The notes below the pieces were generated by a model, which had not been told where the DNA came from, searched no databases, and saw only the letters and a program-made list of their open reading frames with translations. Source: Palsa-1439 sp050015495 (GTDB taxonomy: Bacteria > Verrucomicrobiota > Verrucomicrobiia > Palsa-1439). Taken from it: DNA of 64,000 bases. Location: the NCBI GenBank assembly GCA_050015495.1, contig JBEKBH010000017.1, positions 6,744-70,743 of the forward strand, read 5' to 3'. The position numbers and the translations under genes were made by a program. Position 1 is the first letter of the stretch; every line of letters starts with the position of its first letter. Shown here piece after piece: positions 1 through 8,184 of this stretch.

Positions 1-90
1 CAATCGCGCGAGCGCGACCATGCCCAGCGTAAACAGGATCCGACGCCGCAGTTCGGGAATCTTCCAGCAGTTGAGGAATGCGGAGAACAT
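1..90 (-). CDS. secY: SecY preprotein translocase subunit, N-terminal 30 codons (partial)
   Basis: The first 30 codons of SecY, the central channel of the Sec translocon, run off the left edge. The start is ATG at 90-88, and the translation opens MFSAFLNCWKIPELRRRIL followed by the beginning of the first hydrophobic segment. This is the typical SecY N-terminus: an amphipathic helix, the IPELR motif and then TM1. It lies 20 bp downstream of the rplO stop, the standard spc-operon position, so it is co-transcribed with the ribosomal genes. The identification rests on a short segment, but motif and context agree. Confidence 0.9.
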   Translation of the reverse strand, partial: MFSAFLNCWKIPELRRRILFTLGMVALARL

Positions 91-110
91 GGGTCGTCAA
101 CGATCGCGCG

Positions 111-629
111 TCACTTCTCTCCCACGGGTGTCTTCGGCGCTGCGGCCAGCGGCGGCGGCTGATGATGGATGCTCCGCAATGGCAGGTCTTCGCATTGGCC
201 ACCAGCCCGGGTAATCTTTTCCCGCGCGGACGCGCTAAACTTCTGGGCCTTGACCGTCAGCTTTTTCTTCAACGCGCCGTTGCCAAGTACTTTGACTCCG
301 TCAAACAGCCTGTCGGCCAGTCTGGCCTCCACCAACGCCTCGGGCGTAACCGTCGCGCCGTTGTCGAACTCGTTTAACTGCTCGACATTGACAATGGTGT
401 AAACCGTCCGGAAGTTCGCATTGTTGAATCCGCGCTTCGGAATGCGGCGCAGCAACGGCATCTGGCCGCCTTCAAATCCCAATCGAATCGTACCACCGGA
501 ACGCGCCGTCTGCCCTTTGCCCCCGCGTCCGCTGGTCTTGCCATGACCCGAACTCTCGCCAATACCCAACCGTTTCGTGCGGTGCTTGGCGCCAGGACGA
601 GGTTTCAAATTATGCAGTCGCATCGTCAT
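111..629 (-). CDS. rplO: 50S ribosomal protein L15
   Basis: Large-subunit protein L15, a late assembly protein that binds 23S rRNA. The N-terminus has the L15 hallmark MRLHNLKPRPGA followed by the Gly/Arg-rich stretch GHGKTSGRGGKGQ (about residues 28-42). At 172 residues it is longer than the usual 145-150 because of a Pro/Ala-rich C-terminal tail. Two ATGs are possible, at 629 and 623; GGTGAG lies 5 nt before the first. It directly follows rpsE with no rpmD (L30) between them. Confidence 0.96.
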   Translation of the reverse strand: MTMRLHNLKPRPGAKHRTKRLGIGESSGHGKTSGRGGKGQTARSGGTIRLGFEGGQMPLLRRIPKRGFNNANFRTVYTIVNVEQLNEFDNGATVTPEALVEARLADRLFDGVKVLGNGALKKKLTVKAQKFSASAREKITRAGGQCEDLPLRSIHHQPPPLAAAPKTPVGEK

Positions 630-630
630 A

Positions 631-1224
631 TCAGCTCACCCCGGCGGCCGTTGGTCGCGTCAACCCGCGCACTCGCATGATTTCCTCGCGCGGACGCAAA
701 TTCAGCAGGGCGTCAATCGTGGCCTTCACCACGTTGACCGCATTGCTCGATCCCAGCGACTTTGTCAGTACGTCACGCACCCCCGCGGCCTCAATGACGG
801 CACGCACGCCGCCGCCCGCGATAACGCCGGTGCCCGGCGATGCGGGCCGCAACAACACGCGTCCGCCGCCAAAGACACCCACGATTTCGTGGGGAATCGT
901 CGAGCCTTTTAGATTCACAAACACCATGGATTTCTTCGCCTGATCAGTGCCCTTGCGGATCGCGTCGGCAACCTCGTTGGCCTTGCCAAAACCCCAGCCT
1001 ACGTGCCCGCGTCGGTCGCCGGCAACCACCAACGCGCTGAAATGAAAGCGGCGTCCGCCCTTCACAACCTTCGCGCTCCGGTTGACGTAGACGACCTTTT
1101 CAACAATATCACCGCCTGGGCGATCGATCTCGACTCCCAGTTCCTCGACCACGGCTACCGGCGAGGCTTCCTTGCCTTTGGAAGCGATCGGCTTTGCAAT
1201 CTTCGGTTTCTTTTCAGGTGCCAT
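631..1224 (-). CDS. rpsE: 30S ribosomal protein S5
   Basis: Small-subunit protein S5, which lines the mRNA entry site and contributes to decoding fidelity. The double-stranded RNA-binding S5 domain is visible around residues 40-105 (VVYVNRSAKVVKGGRRF, then GDRRGHVGWGFGKANEV), and the C-terminal domain contains the glycine-rich PGTGVIAGGGVRAVIE. A charged N-terminal extension of about 35 residues precedes the domain. It is 1 bp from rplR upstream and 1 bp from rplO downstream, so translation is tightly coupled. Confidence 0.97.
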   Translation of the reverse strand: MAPEKKPKIAKPIASKGKEASPVAVVEELGVEIDRPGGDIVEKVVYVNRSAKVVKGGRRFHFSALVVAGDRRGHVGWGFGKANEVADAIRKGTDQAKKSMVFVNLKGSTIPHEIVGVFGGGRVLLRPASPGTGVIAGGGVRAVIEAAGVRDVLTKSLGSSNAVNVVKATIDALLNLRPREEIMRVRGLTRPTAAGVS

Positions 1225-1225
1225 A

Positions 1226-1582
1226 TTAGAATTTCAATCCCGCTTCGCGCGCCGCTTCCGCCAATGCTTTGACGCGTCCGTGATACCGCAATCCGCCGCG
1301 ATCGAATACGACCTCGGTGATGTTCCTGGCCTTCGCCTTCTGCGCGGCGAGTTGGCCGACTTTCTTCGCGCCCGCGACCGTCGCCTTCGTCCCCTTCAAG
1401 TCGGAGGCCGCCGTGCTGGCACACGCCAGGGTCACTCCGTTGGCGTCATCGATCAGCTGCACATAGATGTGCTTGCCGGTCATGCAGACACTCATCCGCG
1501 GGCGCTGCGCGGTGCCGCGCACTTTTTGTCGCAGCCGCAGATGCCGGCGATATCGCGCTTCAACTCTGGTTCGTGGAATCAT
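1226..1582 (-). CDS. rplR: 50S ribosomal protein L18
   Basis: L18 binds 5S rRNA with L5 and forms part of the central protuberance. The 118-residue product has the usual basic N-terminus (RRHLRLRQKVRG), the RPRMSVCMTGKHIYVQLIDD core and the C-terminal FDRGGLRYHGRVKALAEAAR signature. It sits between rplF and rpsE in standard spc-operon order, with a 14 bp gap to rplF. Confidence 0.97.
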   Translation of the reverse strand: MIPRTRVEARYRRHLRLRQKVRGTAQRPRMSVCMTGKHIYVQLIDDANGVTLACASTAASDLKGTKATVAGAKKVGQLAAQKAKARNITEVVFDRGGLRYHGRVKALAEAAREAGLKF

Positions 1583-1596
1583 AACGTGCCACCCAA

Positions 1597-2157
1597 TTAA
1601 CCACCGGCCGTCGTCACGGTCTTGCCCGCCTTGCGGCGGACTTGTTCCCCGACGTAACGGATGCCCTTGCCCTTGTACGGTTCGGGCGGATAGAACCGGC
1701 GAATTCGGGCCGCCACTTCCCCGACCATTTGTTTGTCCGGTCCCTCAATCGTAATCTCGGGCTTCTTGTCCTGCGTGTCGGCCACCGAAACCTTCACTCC
1801 TTTCGGAATGGCAAACACAATCGGGTGTGAATACCCGAGGGACATCTGTAAATTTGTCCCCTGCACCGCGGCGCGAAAGCCAACGCCCTCCACCAGCAGT
1901 TTTTTGACGTACCCCTCATTGACACCCTTGACCATGTTCGCGATCAGGCTTCGCGACAAACCCCAACGCGCTTTGCCAACCCGGTCCACCTGCGTTGTGC
2001 TTGCGACCACCCGGCTGCCTTTCACCTCGACCTTGATTGGTGATGGCACCGTCCACTCCAGCTTGCCCTTCGGCCCTTCGACAGAGATCGCCTGGCCCTT
2101 CACTTCGACTTTCGTCTTGGCCGGGATCTCAACGGGTTTTTTTCCAATTCGTGACAT
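1597..2157 (-). CDS. rplF: 50S ribosomal protein L6
   Basis: L6 lies near the GTPase-associated centre and the sarcin-ricin loop. The product starts MSRIGKKPVEIPAKTKVEV and contains two L6 alpha-beta repeats, ending in the conserved PEPYKGKGIRYVGE motif (about residues 155-172), which contacts 23S rRNA. ATG 2157 is preferred over the in-frame TTG at 2163 because GGTGAC lies 7 nt upstream and MSRIGKKP is the universal N-terminus. The length of 186 residues is normal. Confidence 0.97.
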   Translation of the reverse strand: MSRIGKKPVEIPAKTKVEVKGQAISVEGPKGKLEWTVPSPIKVEVKGSRVVASTTQVDRVGKARWGLSRSLIANMVKGVNEGYVKKLLVEGVGFRAAVQGTNLQMSLGYSHPIVFAIPKGVKVSVADTQDKKPEITIEGPDKQMVGEVAARIRRFYPPEPYKGKGIRYVGEQVRRKAGKTVTTAGG

Positions 2158-2164
2158 AATCAAG

Positions 2165-2563
2165 TCACCACACGTACGCTAACAGCTCGCCACCCAATTT
2201 CGCCTTTTTGGCCTCATGGCCAGTCATCACACCGCGCGACGTCGTGAGAATGGATATTCCCATTCCGCCCAGGACCCGCGGAATATCCGTCGAACCGACA
2301 TACCGCCGCAGCCCGGGCCGGCTCACGCGTTTGATTCCGACGATCGCCCGCTCTTTGCCGACGATCTTCAACTGAATCTTCAGCACCTGCCGGCCGTTCT
2401 CCAGTTTCTCCGCGTAGAAATCGGCCAGGTACCCTTCGCGTTTTAACACCTTGGCAATCTCCGCCCTCAGTCGCGAATACGGCACGAGTACGTCCGGCTT
2501 GAGCGCGGAGTTCGCGTTGCGAATCCGCGTCAGCATATCTCCGATGGAATCGGTCACGTTCAT
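2165..2563 (-). CDS. rpsH: 30S ribosomal protein S8
   Basis: S8 is a primary 16S rRNA-binding protein of the central domain and, in enterobacteria, the translational repressor of the spc operon. The sequence starts MNVTDSIGDMLTRIRNAN and carries the C-terminal RNA-binding motif STSRGVMTG-like (TTSRGVMTGHEAKK), ending GGELLAYVW as in most S8 proteins. ATG 2563 is preferred to the preceding in-frame TTG. The stop lies 7 bp before the rplF start. Confidence 0.97.
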   Translation of the reverse strand: MNVTDSIGDMLTRIRNANSALKPDVLVPYSRLRAEIAKVLKREGYLADFYAEKLENGRQVLKIQLKIVGKERAIVGIKRVSRPGLRRYVGSTDIPRVLGGMGISILTTSRGVMTGHEAKKAKLGGELLAYVW

Positions 2564-2567
2564 CAAT

Positions 2568-2753
2568 TCACCAACTCGCCTTCACCACGCCCGGGATCTT
2601 GCCCTGGCTGGCCAGTTCACGAAAACAAATGCGGCAAATCTTAAACCGCCGGATATACGCACGGCGCCGCCCGCAGTTCTGGCAGCGATTGTACTGCCGC
2701 GCCTTGAATTTGACCGGCCGTCGCTGCTTCACTTCCCAAGTTACTTTCGCCAT
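2568..2753 (-). CDS. rpsN: 30S ribosomal protein S14, zinc-binding short form
   Basis: This is the 61-residue type Z S14. Two Cys pairs (CQNC at about residues 23-26 and CRIC at 39-42) form the zinc site that the long zinc-free form lacks. The protein binds the 3' major (head) domain of 16S rRNA. Its position between rplE and rpsH is canonical. The Cys-containing form means this genome depends on zinc for the chromosomal-operon copy; whether a zinc-free paralogue exists elsewhere cannot be seen here. Confidence 0.97.
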   Translation of the reverse strand: MAKVTWEVKQRRPVKFKARQYNRCQNCGRRRAYIRRFKICRICFRELASQGKIPGVVKASW

Positions 2754-2764
2754 AACACAATCCT

Positions 2765-3301
2765 TTAACTGCTGAACGGCATCCCGAGCAACTTGAGGAG
2801 CTCCTTGGCCTCGGCATCGGTGTTGGCCGTCGTCACAATCGTCACGTCCATCCCGAGGTTATGCTTGATCTTGTCGAGTTCGACCTCGGGAAAAATCGCC
2901 TGGTCCTTCACGCCCATCGTATAGCTGCCGCGTCCATCGAACCCGCGCGGGTTGACCCCGCGAAAGTCGCGAATACGCGGCAACGCCGCATTGAAGAACC
3001 GCTCCAGAAACTCGTACATGCGCTGACCCCGCAACGTCACCTTCGCGCCCACGGGCATGTCCTTGCGGACCTTGAAATTCGAGATGCTCTTCTTCGCCTT
3101 CGTGACCAGCGCCTTTTGCCCGGTGAGTGTGGCCAACTCCTGCTGGGCTTCGTTGATCACGTCTTTGTCGTGATTCGCATTTACACCCATGTTGACGACC
3201 ACTTTTTCCACCTTCGGCACCTGCATCCGGTTGGTGTAATGGCCGCCCTTCATAAGTTGCTCCACAACGCTCTTCTTATAATGTTCGTATAACTGCGCCA
3301 T
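2765..3301 (-). CDS. rplE: 50S ribosomal protein L5
   Basis: L5 binds 5S rRNA and forms a bridge at the central protuberance. The sequence shows VEKVVVNMGVN near the start, the KALVTKAKKSISNFKVR block, the RDFRGVNPRGFDGRGSYTMG signature and VTTANTDAEAKELLKLLGMPF at the C-terminus. At 178 residues it has the usual length. It is separated by 9 bp from rplX upstream and 11 bp from rpsN downstream. Confidence 0.97.
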   Translation of the reverse strand: MAQLYEHYKKSVVEQLMKGGHYTNRMQVPKVEKVVVNMGVNANHDKDVINEAQQELATLTGQKALVTKAKKSISNFKVRKDMPVGAKVTLRGQRMYEFLERFFNAALPRIRDFRGVNPRGFDGRGSYTMGVKDQAIFPEVELDKIKHNLGMDVTIVTTANTDAEAKELLKLLGMPFSS

Positions 3302-3310
3302 AACACTCGC

Positions 3311-3592
3311 TTATACTTCGGCGACCGCGGGCGCGGCTCCATGCTTCTTCTTCCGCGCCTCGTGGCGTTCCTGTTTCATCACTTTCGAAATATGGATCGG
3401 ACCCTCTTTGGTAATGATCCCGCCCTTGGGATTATTCTGACTTTTGCGCAACGCCTTGCTGATCACGTTCACGCCCTCGACCAAGACGCGTTGCTTTTCG
3501 GGAAACGCCGCCAGCACCCGGCCGACCTTGCCCTTGTCCTCTCCCGAAAGCACCACGACCACATCATCTTTCTTGACTGCCAGATTCTTCAT
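3311..3592 (-). CDS. rplX: 50S ribosomal protein L24
   Basis: L24 initiates large-subunit assembly near the peptide exit tunnel. The KOW motif is clear in the N-terminal third (KKDDVVVVLSGEDKGKVGRV), followed by the NVISKALRKSQNNPKGGI segment typical of bacterial L24. The 93-residue length is slightly short because the C-terminal part is reduced to a basic tail ending AAPAVAEV. It lies 3 bp after rplN. Confidence 0.96.
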   Translation of the reverse strand: MKNLAVKKDDVVVVLSGEDKGKVGRVLAAFPEKQRVLVEGVNVISKALRKSQNNPKGGIITKEGPIHISKVMKQERHEARKKKHGAAPAVAEV

Positions 3593-3595
3593 GAC

Positions 3596-3961
3596 CTAGA
3601 GCACCTCGGGAGCCAGTGAAATGATCTTGGTAAAATTCTTGTCGCGCAACTCGCGCGCCACAGGTCCGAAAATCCGCGTGCCTTTCGGATTCAACTGGTC
3701 ATCGATAATCACCACGGCGTTATTGTCGAACCGCACGTAGGACCCATCCGTGCGGCGCAAGGCCGACTTCGTCCGCACCACCACGCAGGTCACAACCTCA
3801 CCCTTTTTCACCGTTCCATCAGGTGAGGCCTCTTTGACGTGCGCCTTGATGACGTCACCGATCCGCGCGTATCGCTTCTGGTGTCCCAGAACGCCGATCG
3901 CCCAGGCCACGCGCGCGCCGGTGTTGTCCGCCACGTCCAAATGCGTCCGAATCTGAATCAT
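3596..3961 (-). CDS. rplN: 50S ribosomal protein L14
   Basis: L14 forms an intersubunit bridge and the docking site for silencing factor RsfS. The 121-residue sequence starts MIQIRTHLDVADNTGARVA and contains GDVIKAHVKEASPDGTVKKGEV and the C-terminal GPVARELRDKNFTKIISLAPE, all characteristic. Its start overlaps the rpsQ stop by 4 nt (ATGA), indicating translational coupling. Confidence 0.97.
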   Translation of the reverse strand: MIQIRTHLDVADNTGARVAWAIGVLGHQKRYARIGDVIKAHVKEASPDGTVKKGEVVTCVVVRTKSALRRTDGSYVRFDNNAVVIIDDQLNPKGTRIFGPVARELRDKNFTKIISLAPEVL

Positions 3962-4248
3962 ACGTCGACCTTCTCGATCTTTGCCGCCTTCTGCACCACG
4001 CCGACCAACCGCCAGCGCTTGAGCTTGCTCAGGGGGCGCGACTCAATGATCCGCACCTTGTCGCCCACACCCGCTTCACTCTTTTCGTCGTGCGCGTAAA
4101 ACTTCTTGTAGGTCGTCATGACCTTTTGATAGCGGGGATGACGGACACGTCGGGCCACTTCGACCACGATGGTCTTCGTCATCTTGTCGCCAACAACTTC
4201 GCCCACCAATTCCCGCTTCTTGCTTTCGATTGTCGCTGTCTCCACCAT
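3958..4248 (-). CDS. rpsQ: 30S ribosomal protein S17
   Basis: S17 is a primary 16S rRNA-binding OB-fold protein. Its core is GEVVGDKMTKTIVVEVAR, RYQKVMTTYKKFYAHDE and GDKVRIIESRPLSKLKRW. The first dozen residues are a short extension relative to the family minimum. It overlaps rplN by 4 nt downstream and follows rpmC after 33 bp. Confidence 0.96.
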   Translation of the reverse strand: MVETATIESKKRELVGEVVGDKMTKTIVVEVARRVRHPRYQKVMTTYKKFYAHDEKSEAGVGDKVRIIESRPLSKLKRWRLVGVVQKAAKIEKVDV

Positions 4249-4281
4249 AATAAATCCAAATTGTGCGTGCGGCTGTCCGCG

Positions 4282-4497
4282 TCATCCCTTGGCCGGCACC
4301 GTCGCCGGTCGAATTTGTCGCTCCCTCAACACCGTTTGCAGCCGCGCCACATCCCGCCGTACTTCGCGAATCCGGCTGGGGCGTTCGAGACGGGCCGTTT
4401 GCTGCTGAAGCCGCAGGTTAAACATCTCCTGCCGAAGATCACGCAGTTTGGCCTGTGCCTCGGCATCTGTCAACTCACGGATTTCTTTGGCTTTCAT
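4282..4497 (-). CDS. rpmC: 50S ribosomal protein L29
   Basis: L29 lies at the polypeptide exit and helps dock trigger factor and SRP. The 71-residue protein is two predicted helices: MKAKEIRELTDAEAQAKLRD, then the signature LRQEMFNLRLQQQTARLERP, and RIREVRRDVARLQTVLRER. It starts 8 bp after the rplP stop. Confidence 0.96.
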   Translation of the reverse strand: MKAKEIRELTDAEAQAKLRDLRQEMFNLRLQQQTARLERPSRIREVRRDVARLQTVLRERQIRPATVPAKG

Positions 4498-4505
4498 GTC
4501 GTTCG

Positions 4506-4916
4506 TTATCGCCTGGCTACAAAACGCGTCGCAATCGGCAACTTGGACGCCGCGAGCCGAAATGACTCGCGCGCCAGTATTTCCGTCACGCCGCCCAGTT
4601 CAAATAGTACGTTTCCCGGTCGGATTACCGCCACCCAGGTTTCGGGCGGACCTTTGCCCTTGCCCATGCGTGTCTCCGGTGGGCGCTTGGTGATCGGTTT
4701 GTCCGGGAACACCCGGATCCACAGTTTGCCGCGCCGCTTCATGTTGCGGGACAACGCGACACGACACGCCTCGATCTGCGTCGTGGTCACCCATGCGCGC
4801 TCCAGCGCCTGCAAACCATATTCACCAAATGCGACTGAGGCCCCCCGCCACGCGGTGCCGGTCCGGCTTCCGCGCTGGGCTTTGCGATACTTCACTCGTT
4901 TGGGCATCAATGCCAT
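4506..4916 (-). CDS. rplP: 50S ribosomal protein L16
   Basis: L16 organises the A-site region of the large subunit. The sequence begins MPKRVKYRKAQRGSRTG after a short MAL prefix (ATG at 4916 or 4907) and carries RVFPDKPITKRPPETRMGKGKG (about residues 70-90) and the WVAVIRPG block, all diagnostic. The C-terminus ends VARR as in many L16 proteins. It lies 32 bp after rpsC. Confidence 0.97.
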   Translation of the reverse strand: MALMPKRVKYRKAQRGSRTGTAWRGASVAFGEYGLQALERAWVTTTQIEACRVALSRNMKRRGKLWIRVFPDKPITKRPPETRMGKGKGPPETWVAVIRPGNVLFELGGVTEILARESFRLAASKLPIATRFVARR

Positions 4917-4948
4917 GGTCTCAAAATCCTTCCGTCATCTCGTCTGCG

Positions 4949-5632
<684 letters not shown>

Positions 5633-5635
5633 AAA

Positions 5636-5971
5636 TTATTGTCCGTCCGTCAATACAATCTGAATATGCGTGGTCCGCTTGATAATCGGTCCCGCGCTGC
5701 CCCGCGCCTTGGGTTGCCAGCGTTTCAGACGCGGCCCCTCATTGGCCACGGCTTCTTTCACCGTCAACGCGTCCGCCGCGAGACTGGCGTTGTTCGTCGC
5801 GTTCGCAATCGCCGATTTGAGTGTCTTCTCGATCATTCGGGCCGACTTACGCGGGATCGCCCGCAACACTTCCAACGCATTCGACGCGCTCAAGCCCTGG
5901 ATCAGCCGGGTTACTTCACCCACCTTGTAGGGGCTCATCCGCGCATATTTGGTTGTCGCTCTCACTTCCAT
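5636..5971 (-). CDS. rplV: 50S ribosomal protein L22
   Basis: L22 spans the subunit and its beta-hairpin lines the exit tunnel, the site of some macrolide resistance changes. The sequence contains ARMSPYKVGEVTRLIQGL at the start, KSAIANATNNASL in the middle and the hairpin segment RLKRWQPKARGSAGPI-KRTTHI near residues 80-103. It is 3 bp from rpsC downstream. Unusually, its upstream neighbour is not rpsS but an exported-protein gene ending 15 bp away. Confidence 0.97.
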   Translation of the reverse strand: MEVRATTKYARMSPYKVGEVTRLIQGLSASNALEVLRAIPRKSARMIEKTLKSAIANATNNASLAADALTVKEAVANEGPRLKRWQPKARGSAGPIIKRTTHIQIVLTDGQ

Positions 5972-5986
5972 AAATCACATGTGCAC

Positions 5987-6760
5987 TTACGAGTTCCTGG
6001 CCACGCGGGCAACGTCTCCCGTCTTCAGCGTGACACCCTCTCTTACCCATTCGATCAGCGCGCCGCAAATCCGCTGTCGTACTTCCACAACTTTCAACTC
6101 CGCTACAACATCTTCCCCGTGTCTAACCACCAACGGCATCCCGATTCGCGCTCCCTGGAGCTGGCCGATGTTCAACACCACCAGCCGCAGGTCCGGATTC
6201 ACATCGAGCACGGTCGCCGCGCCCAAGCTTCCCTGGGCCTGTCCGTCCGTCGCGCGGCCTGAAGCCGACCGATCGGCCGCCTCGAACAGCACCTTGGTAC
6301 GGGCCAGCTCGCCCGCAACATCTCCCGACTCCTGCAAGGCTTCAATCAGCCGCTGCACCTGCGCCAGCAACCGTTGCCGCTCCGCGTCCGCGAGATACAA
6401 CGCCCGGACGCTCTCGGCCAACTGTCGTTGCGTCTGCCCGGCGTTGTCATCGGCAACATCCACACCGAGCCTCTGCGCGCGCAATTGCGCCTCGCTCCAT
6501 TTCTTGTGGAACAACTCACCCTCGGTCCGGGCGACGGCCAAGTTCTCCGTCAACAGGCGTATGATCGTCTCGCGCTGCTCCAGATCCGTCTTGAGGCGCT
6601 GGTTGTCCGCCCGGAGGCTTTCCACCAGCACGCGCAACTCGTCGACAGCTTCATTCGTCGCGACCGACGGCGACGGCGCTTCCTCCGCCGCCAACGGCCA
6701 GACCGCTACAAAGAACAAGCAAACCGCACAAATTCCCGTTCGTGTGCCAGGTGCAGGCAC
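5987..6760 (-). CDS. Exported coiled-coil protein of unknown function inside the S10 operon
   Basis: A 257-residue product starts with GTG at 6760, preceded by GGGAG with 6 nt spacing. Residues 1-25 form a signal peptide (hydrophobic ICAVCLFFVAVWPLAAEE). Residues 36-150 are heptad-rich, with many E/L/R/Q residues, and predict a long coiled coil. A compact C-terminal domain (about 175-255) reads VLDVNPDLRLVVLNIGQLQG and ends LKTGDVARVARNS. It lies 18 bp after rpsS and 15 bp before rplV on the same strand, so it must be co-transcribed with them. I do not recognise a named family. The C-terminal domain resembles beta domains seen attached to coiled coils in PVC envelope proteins (from memory, unverified). 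Location is probably periplasmic. Confidence 0.85.
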   Translation of the reverse strand: MPAPGTRTGICAVCLFFVAVWPLAAEEAPSPSVATNEAVDELRVLVESLRADNQRLKTDLEQRETIIRLLTENLAVARTEGELFHKKWSEAQLRAQRLGVDVADDNAGQTQRQLAESVRALYLADAERQRLLAQVQRLIEALQESGDVAGELARTKVLFEAADRSASGRATDGQAQGSLGAATVLDVNPDLRLVVLNIGQLQGARIGMPLVVRHGEDVVAELKVVEVRQRICGALIEWVREGVTLKTGDVARVARNS

Positions 6761-6778
6761 AACCGGCTCCCGGCCGCG

Positions 6779-7057
6779 TTACTTCGCGACCGCCTTCTCG
6801 GTGTGGGCTCCGTGGGCGCGGAACGTGCGCGTCGGCGCGAACTCGCCCAAACGATGCCCGACCATGTTTTCCGTCACAAACACCGGCGTGTGCACCTTGC
6901 CGTTATGAACCAAAAACGTGTGTCCCACAAATTCGGGGACGATCATCGACCGCCGCGACCATGTCTTGATGGGCTTCTTCTCGCTCGTCCGCATGGCCTC
7001 GACCTTCTCCATCAGATGATCGTCAACAAACGGGCCTTTTTTCAGGGAACGTCCCAT
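6779..7057 (-). CDS. rpsS: 30S ribosomal protein S19
   Basis: S19 sits in the small-subunit head and contacts P-site tRNA and S13. The sequence starts MGRSLKKGPFVDDHLMEKVE and contains KTWSRRSMIVPEFVGHTFLV and the C-terminal VGHRLGEFAPTRTFRAH. The start at 7057 overlaps the rplB stop by one base (TAATG). A longer in-frame extension upstream is an artefact of the overlapping rplB sequence. Length is 92 residues. Confidence 0.97.
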   Translation of the reverse strand: MGRSLKKGPFVDDHLMEKVEAMRTSEKKPIKTWSRRSMIVPEFVGHTFLVHNGKVHTPVFVTENMVGHRLGEFAPTRTFRAHGAHTEKAVAK

Positions 7058-7893
7058 TATTTCTTCCTTCTCTCCAGGATCATCGAGTTCGAATACTTCT
7101 TCCGGCGACGGGTCTTGCCGCCCTTGGCCAGCAAGCCCCACGGCGAACACGGGTGATGCCATCCGCCACCGCCCTTGCTCTTGCCCTGGCCGCCACCCAT
7201 CGGGTGATCCACCGGGTTGCGGGCCATACCGCGGGAAATGCCGCGCCGGCCAAGCCAGCGGTTCCGCCCGGCCTTTCCGAGCATGATATTGATGTGATCG
7301 GTGTTGCCAATCTGTCCGATCGTGGCGTAACACTCGCGACTGATGAGGCGAAGCTCGCCCGACGGCATCTTGACCGTTACATAATCGCCTTCGCTGGCGG
7401 TGACTTGCGCCGCTCCACCCGCGCTGCGGCAAATCTGCCCGCCGCGTCCGCGGTGTAGTTCAATATTATGAATCGGCATCCCCGGAATGATCTTCTTCAA
7501 GGGAAGCGCGTTGCCGACCGACAGCTCGGCGTCCGGGCCGCTCATCACTTTCGCCCCGACGACGAGGCCGATCGGCGCCAGGATATACCGCTTCTCGCCG
7601 TCCTTGTATTTCAACAAAGCAATGCGTGCCGACCGGTTCGGATCGTACTCGATCGCCTCGACCATCGCCTCCACGCCCACCTTGTCCCGCTTGAAATCGA
7701 TGATCCGGTAGCGTTGCTTGTGGCCACCGCCGATGCCGCGCGCCGTCATCCGCCCGACATTGTTGCGGCCACCGGTCTTGCGTTTTGCCACCGTCAGCTT
7801 CGCTTCCGGCGTGCGTTTCGTGATGTCCGAGAAATCGGAAAGCACGGTTCCGCGCAACGACGGTGTCAACGGTCTGAAACTCTTGAGTCCCAT
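7057..7893 (-). CDS. rplB: 50S ribosomal protein L2
   Basis: L2 is essential for subunit association and peptidyl transfer. The sequence begins MGLKSFRPLTPSLRGTVLSD, contains GRNNVGRMTARGIGGGHKQ (about residues 42-60), and near residue 230 the universal GVAMNPVDHPHGGGEG block, here GMARNPVDHPMGGGQG. The position normally occupied by the conserved His, important for peptidyl transferase (HGGGEG), reads MGGGQG here, a departure from the common consensus. The length of 278 residues is normal. Confidence 0.97.
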   Translation of the reverse strand: MGLKSFRPLTPSLRGTVLSDFSDITKRTPEAKLTVAKRKTGGRNNVGRMTARGIGGGHKQRYRIIDFKRDKVGVEAMVEAIEYDPNRSARIALLKYKDGEKRYILAPIGLVVGAKVMSGPDAELSVGNALPLKKIIPGMPIHNIELHRGRGGQICRSAGGAAQVTASEGDYVTVKMPSGELRLISRECYATIGQIGNTDHINIMLGKAGRNRWLGRRGISRGMARNPVDHPMGGGQGKSKGGGGWHHPCSPWGLLAKGGKTRRRKKYSNSMILERRKK

Positions 7894-7899
7894 AAATCG

Positions 7900-8184
7900 C
7901 TATGCCAATTCAATTTTGTCGCCCGCCTTGAGGGTGACAATCGCCTTTTTCCAGGCGGGCGTCCGGCCAAACTGCACCGTGCGCTCCCGCCGCGCTTTGC
8001 CGCGAACATTCAGGGTATTCACGCGGAGCACCTTTACCTTGAACAACTGCTCGACCGCGTGTTTGACATCCACCTTGTTCGCGTGCTTTTCGACGACAAC
8101 CTGGTATTGATTCAACGCTTCCGTTTGGGCCGTGCCCTTTTCCGTGACCCGCACGGTCTTGACGACGGTATAGGGATCTTTCAT
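7900..8184 (-). CDS. rplW: 50S ribosomal protein L23
   Basis: L23 is the exit-tunnel docking site for trigger factor and SRP. The 94-residue protein starts MKDPYTVVKTVRVTEKGT and contains VVEKHANKVDVKHAVEQLF, KVLRVNTLNVRGK and the basic hairpin GRTPAWKKAIVTLKAGDKIE. The start at 8184 overlaps the rplD stop by 4 nt (ATGA). Longer upstream translations in the same frame only retrace rplD out of frame. Confidence 0.96.
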   Translation of the reverse strand: MKDPYTVVKTVRVTEKGTAQTEALNQYQVVVEKHANKVDVKHAVEQLFKVKVLRVNTLNVRGKARRERTVQFGRTPAWKKAIVTLKAGDKIELA

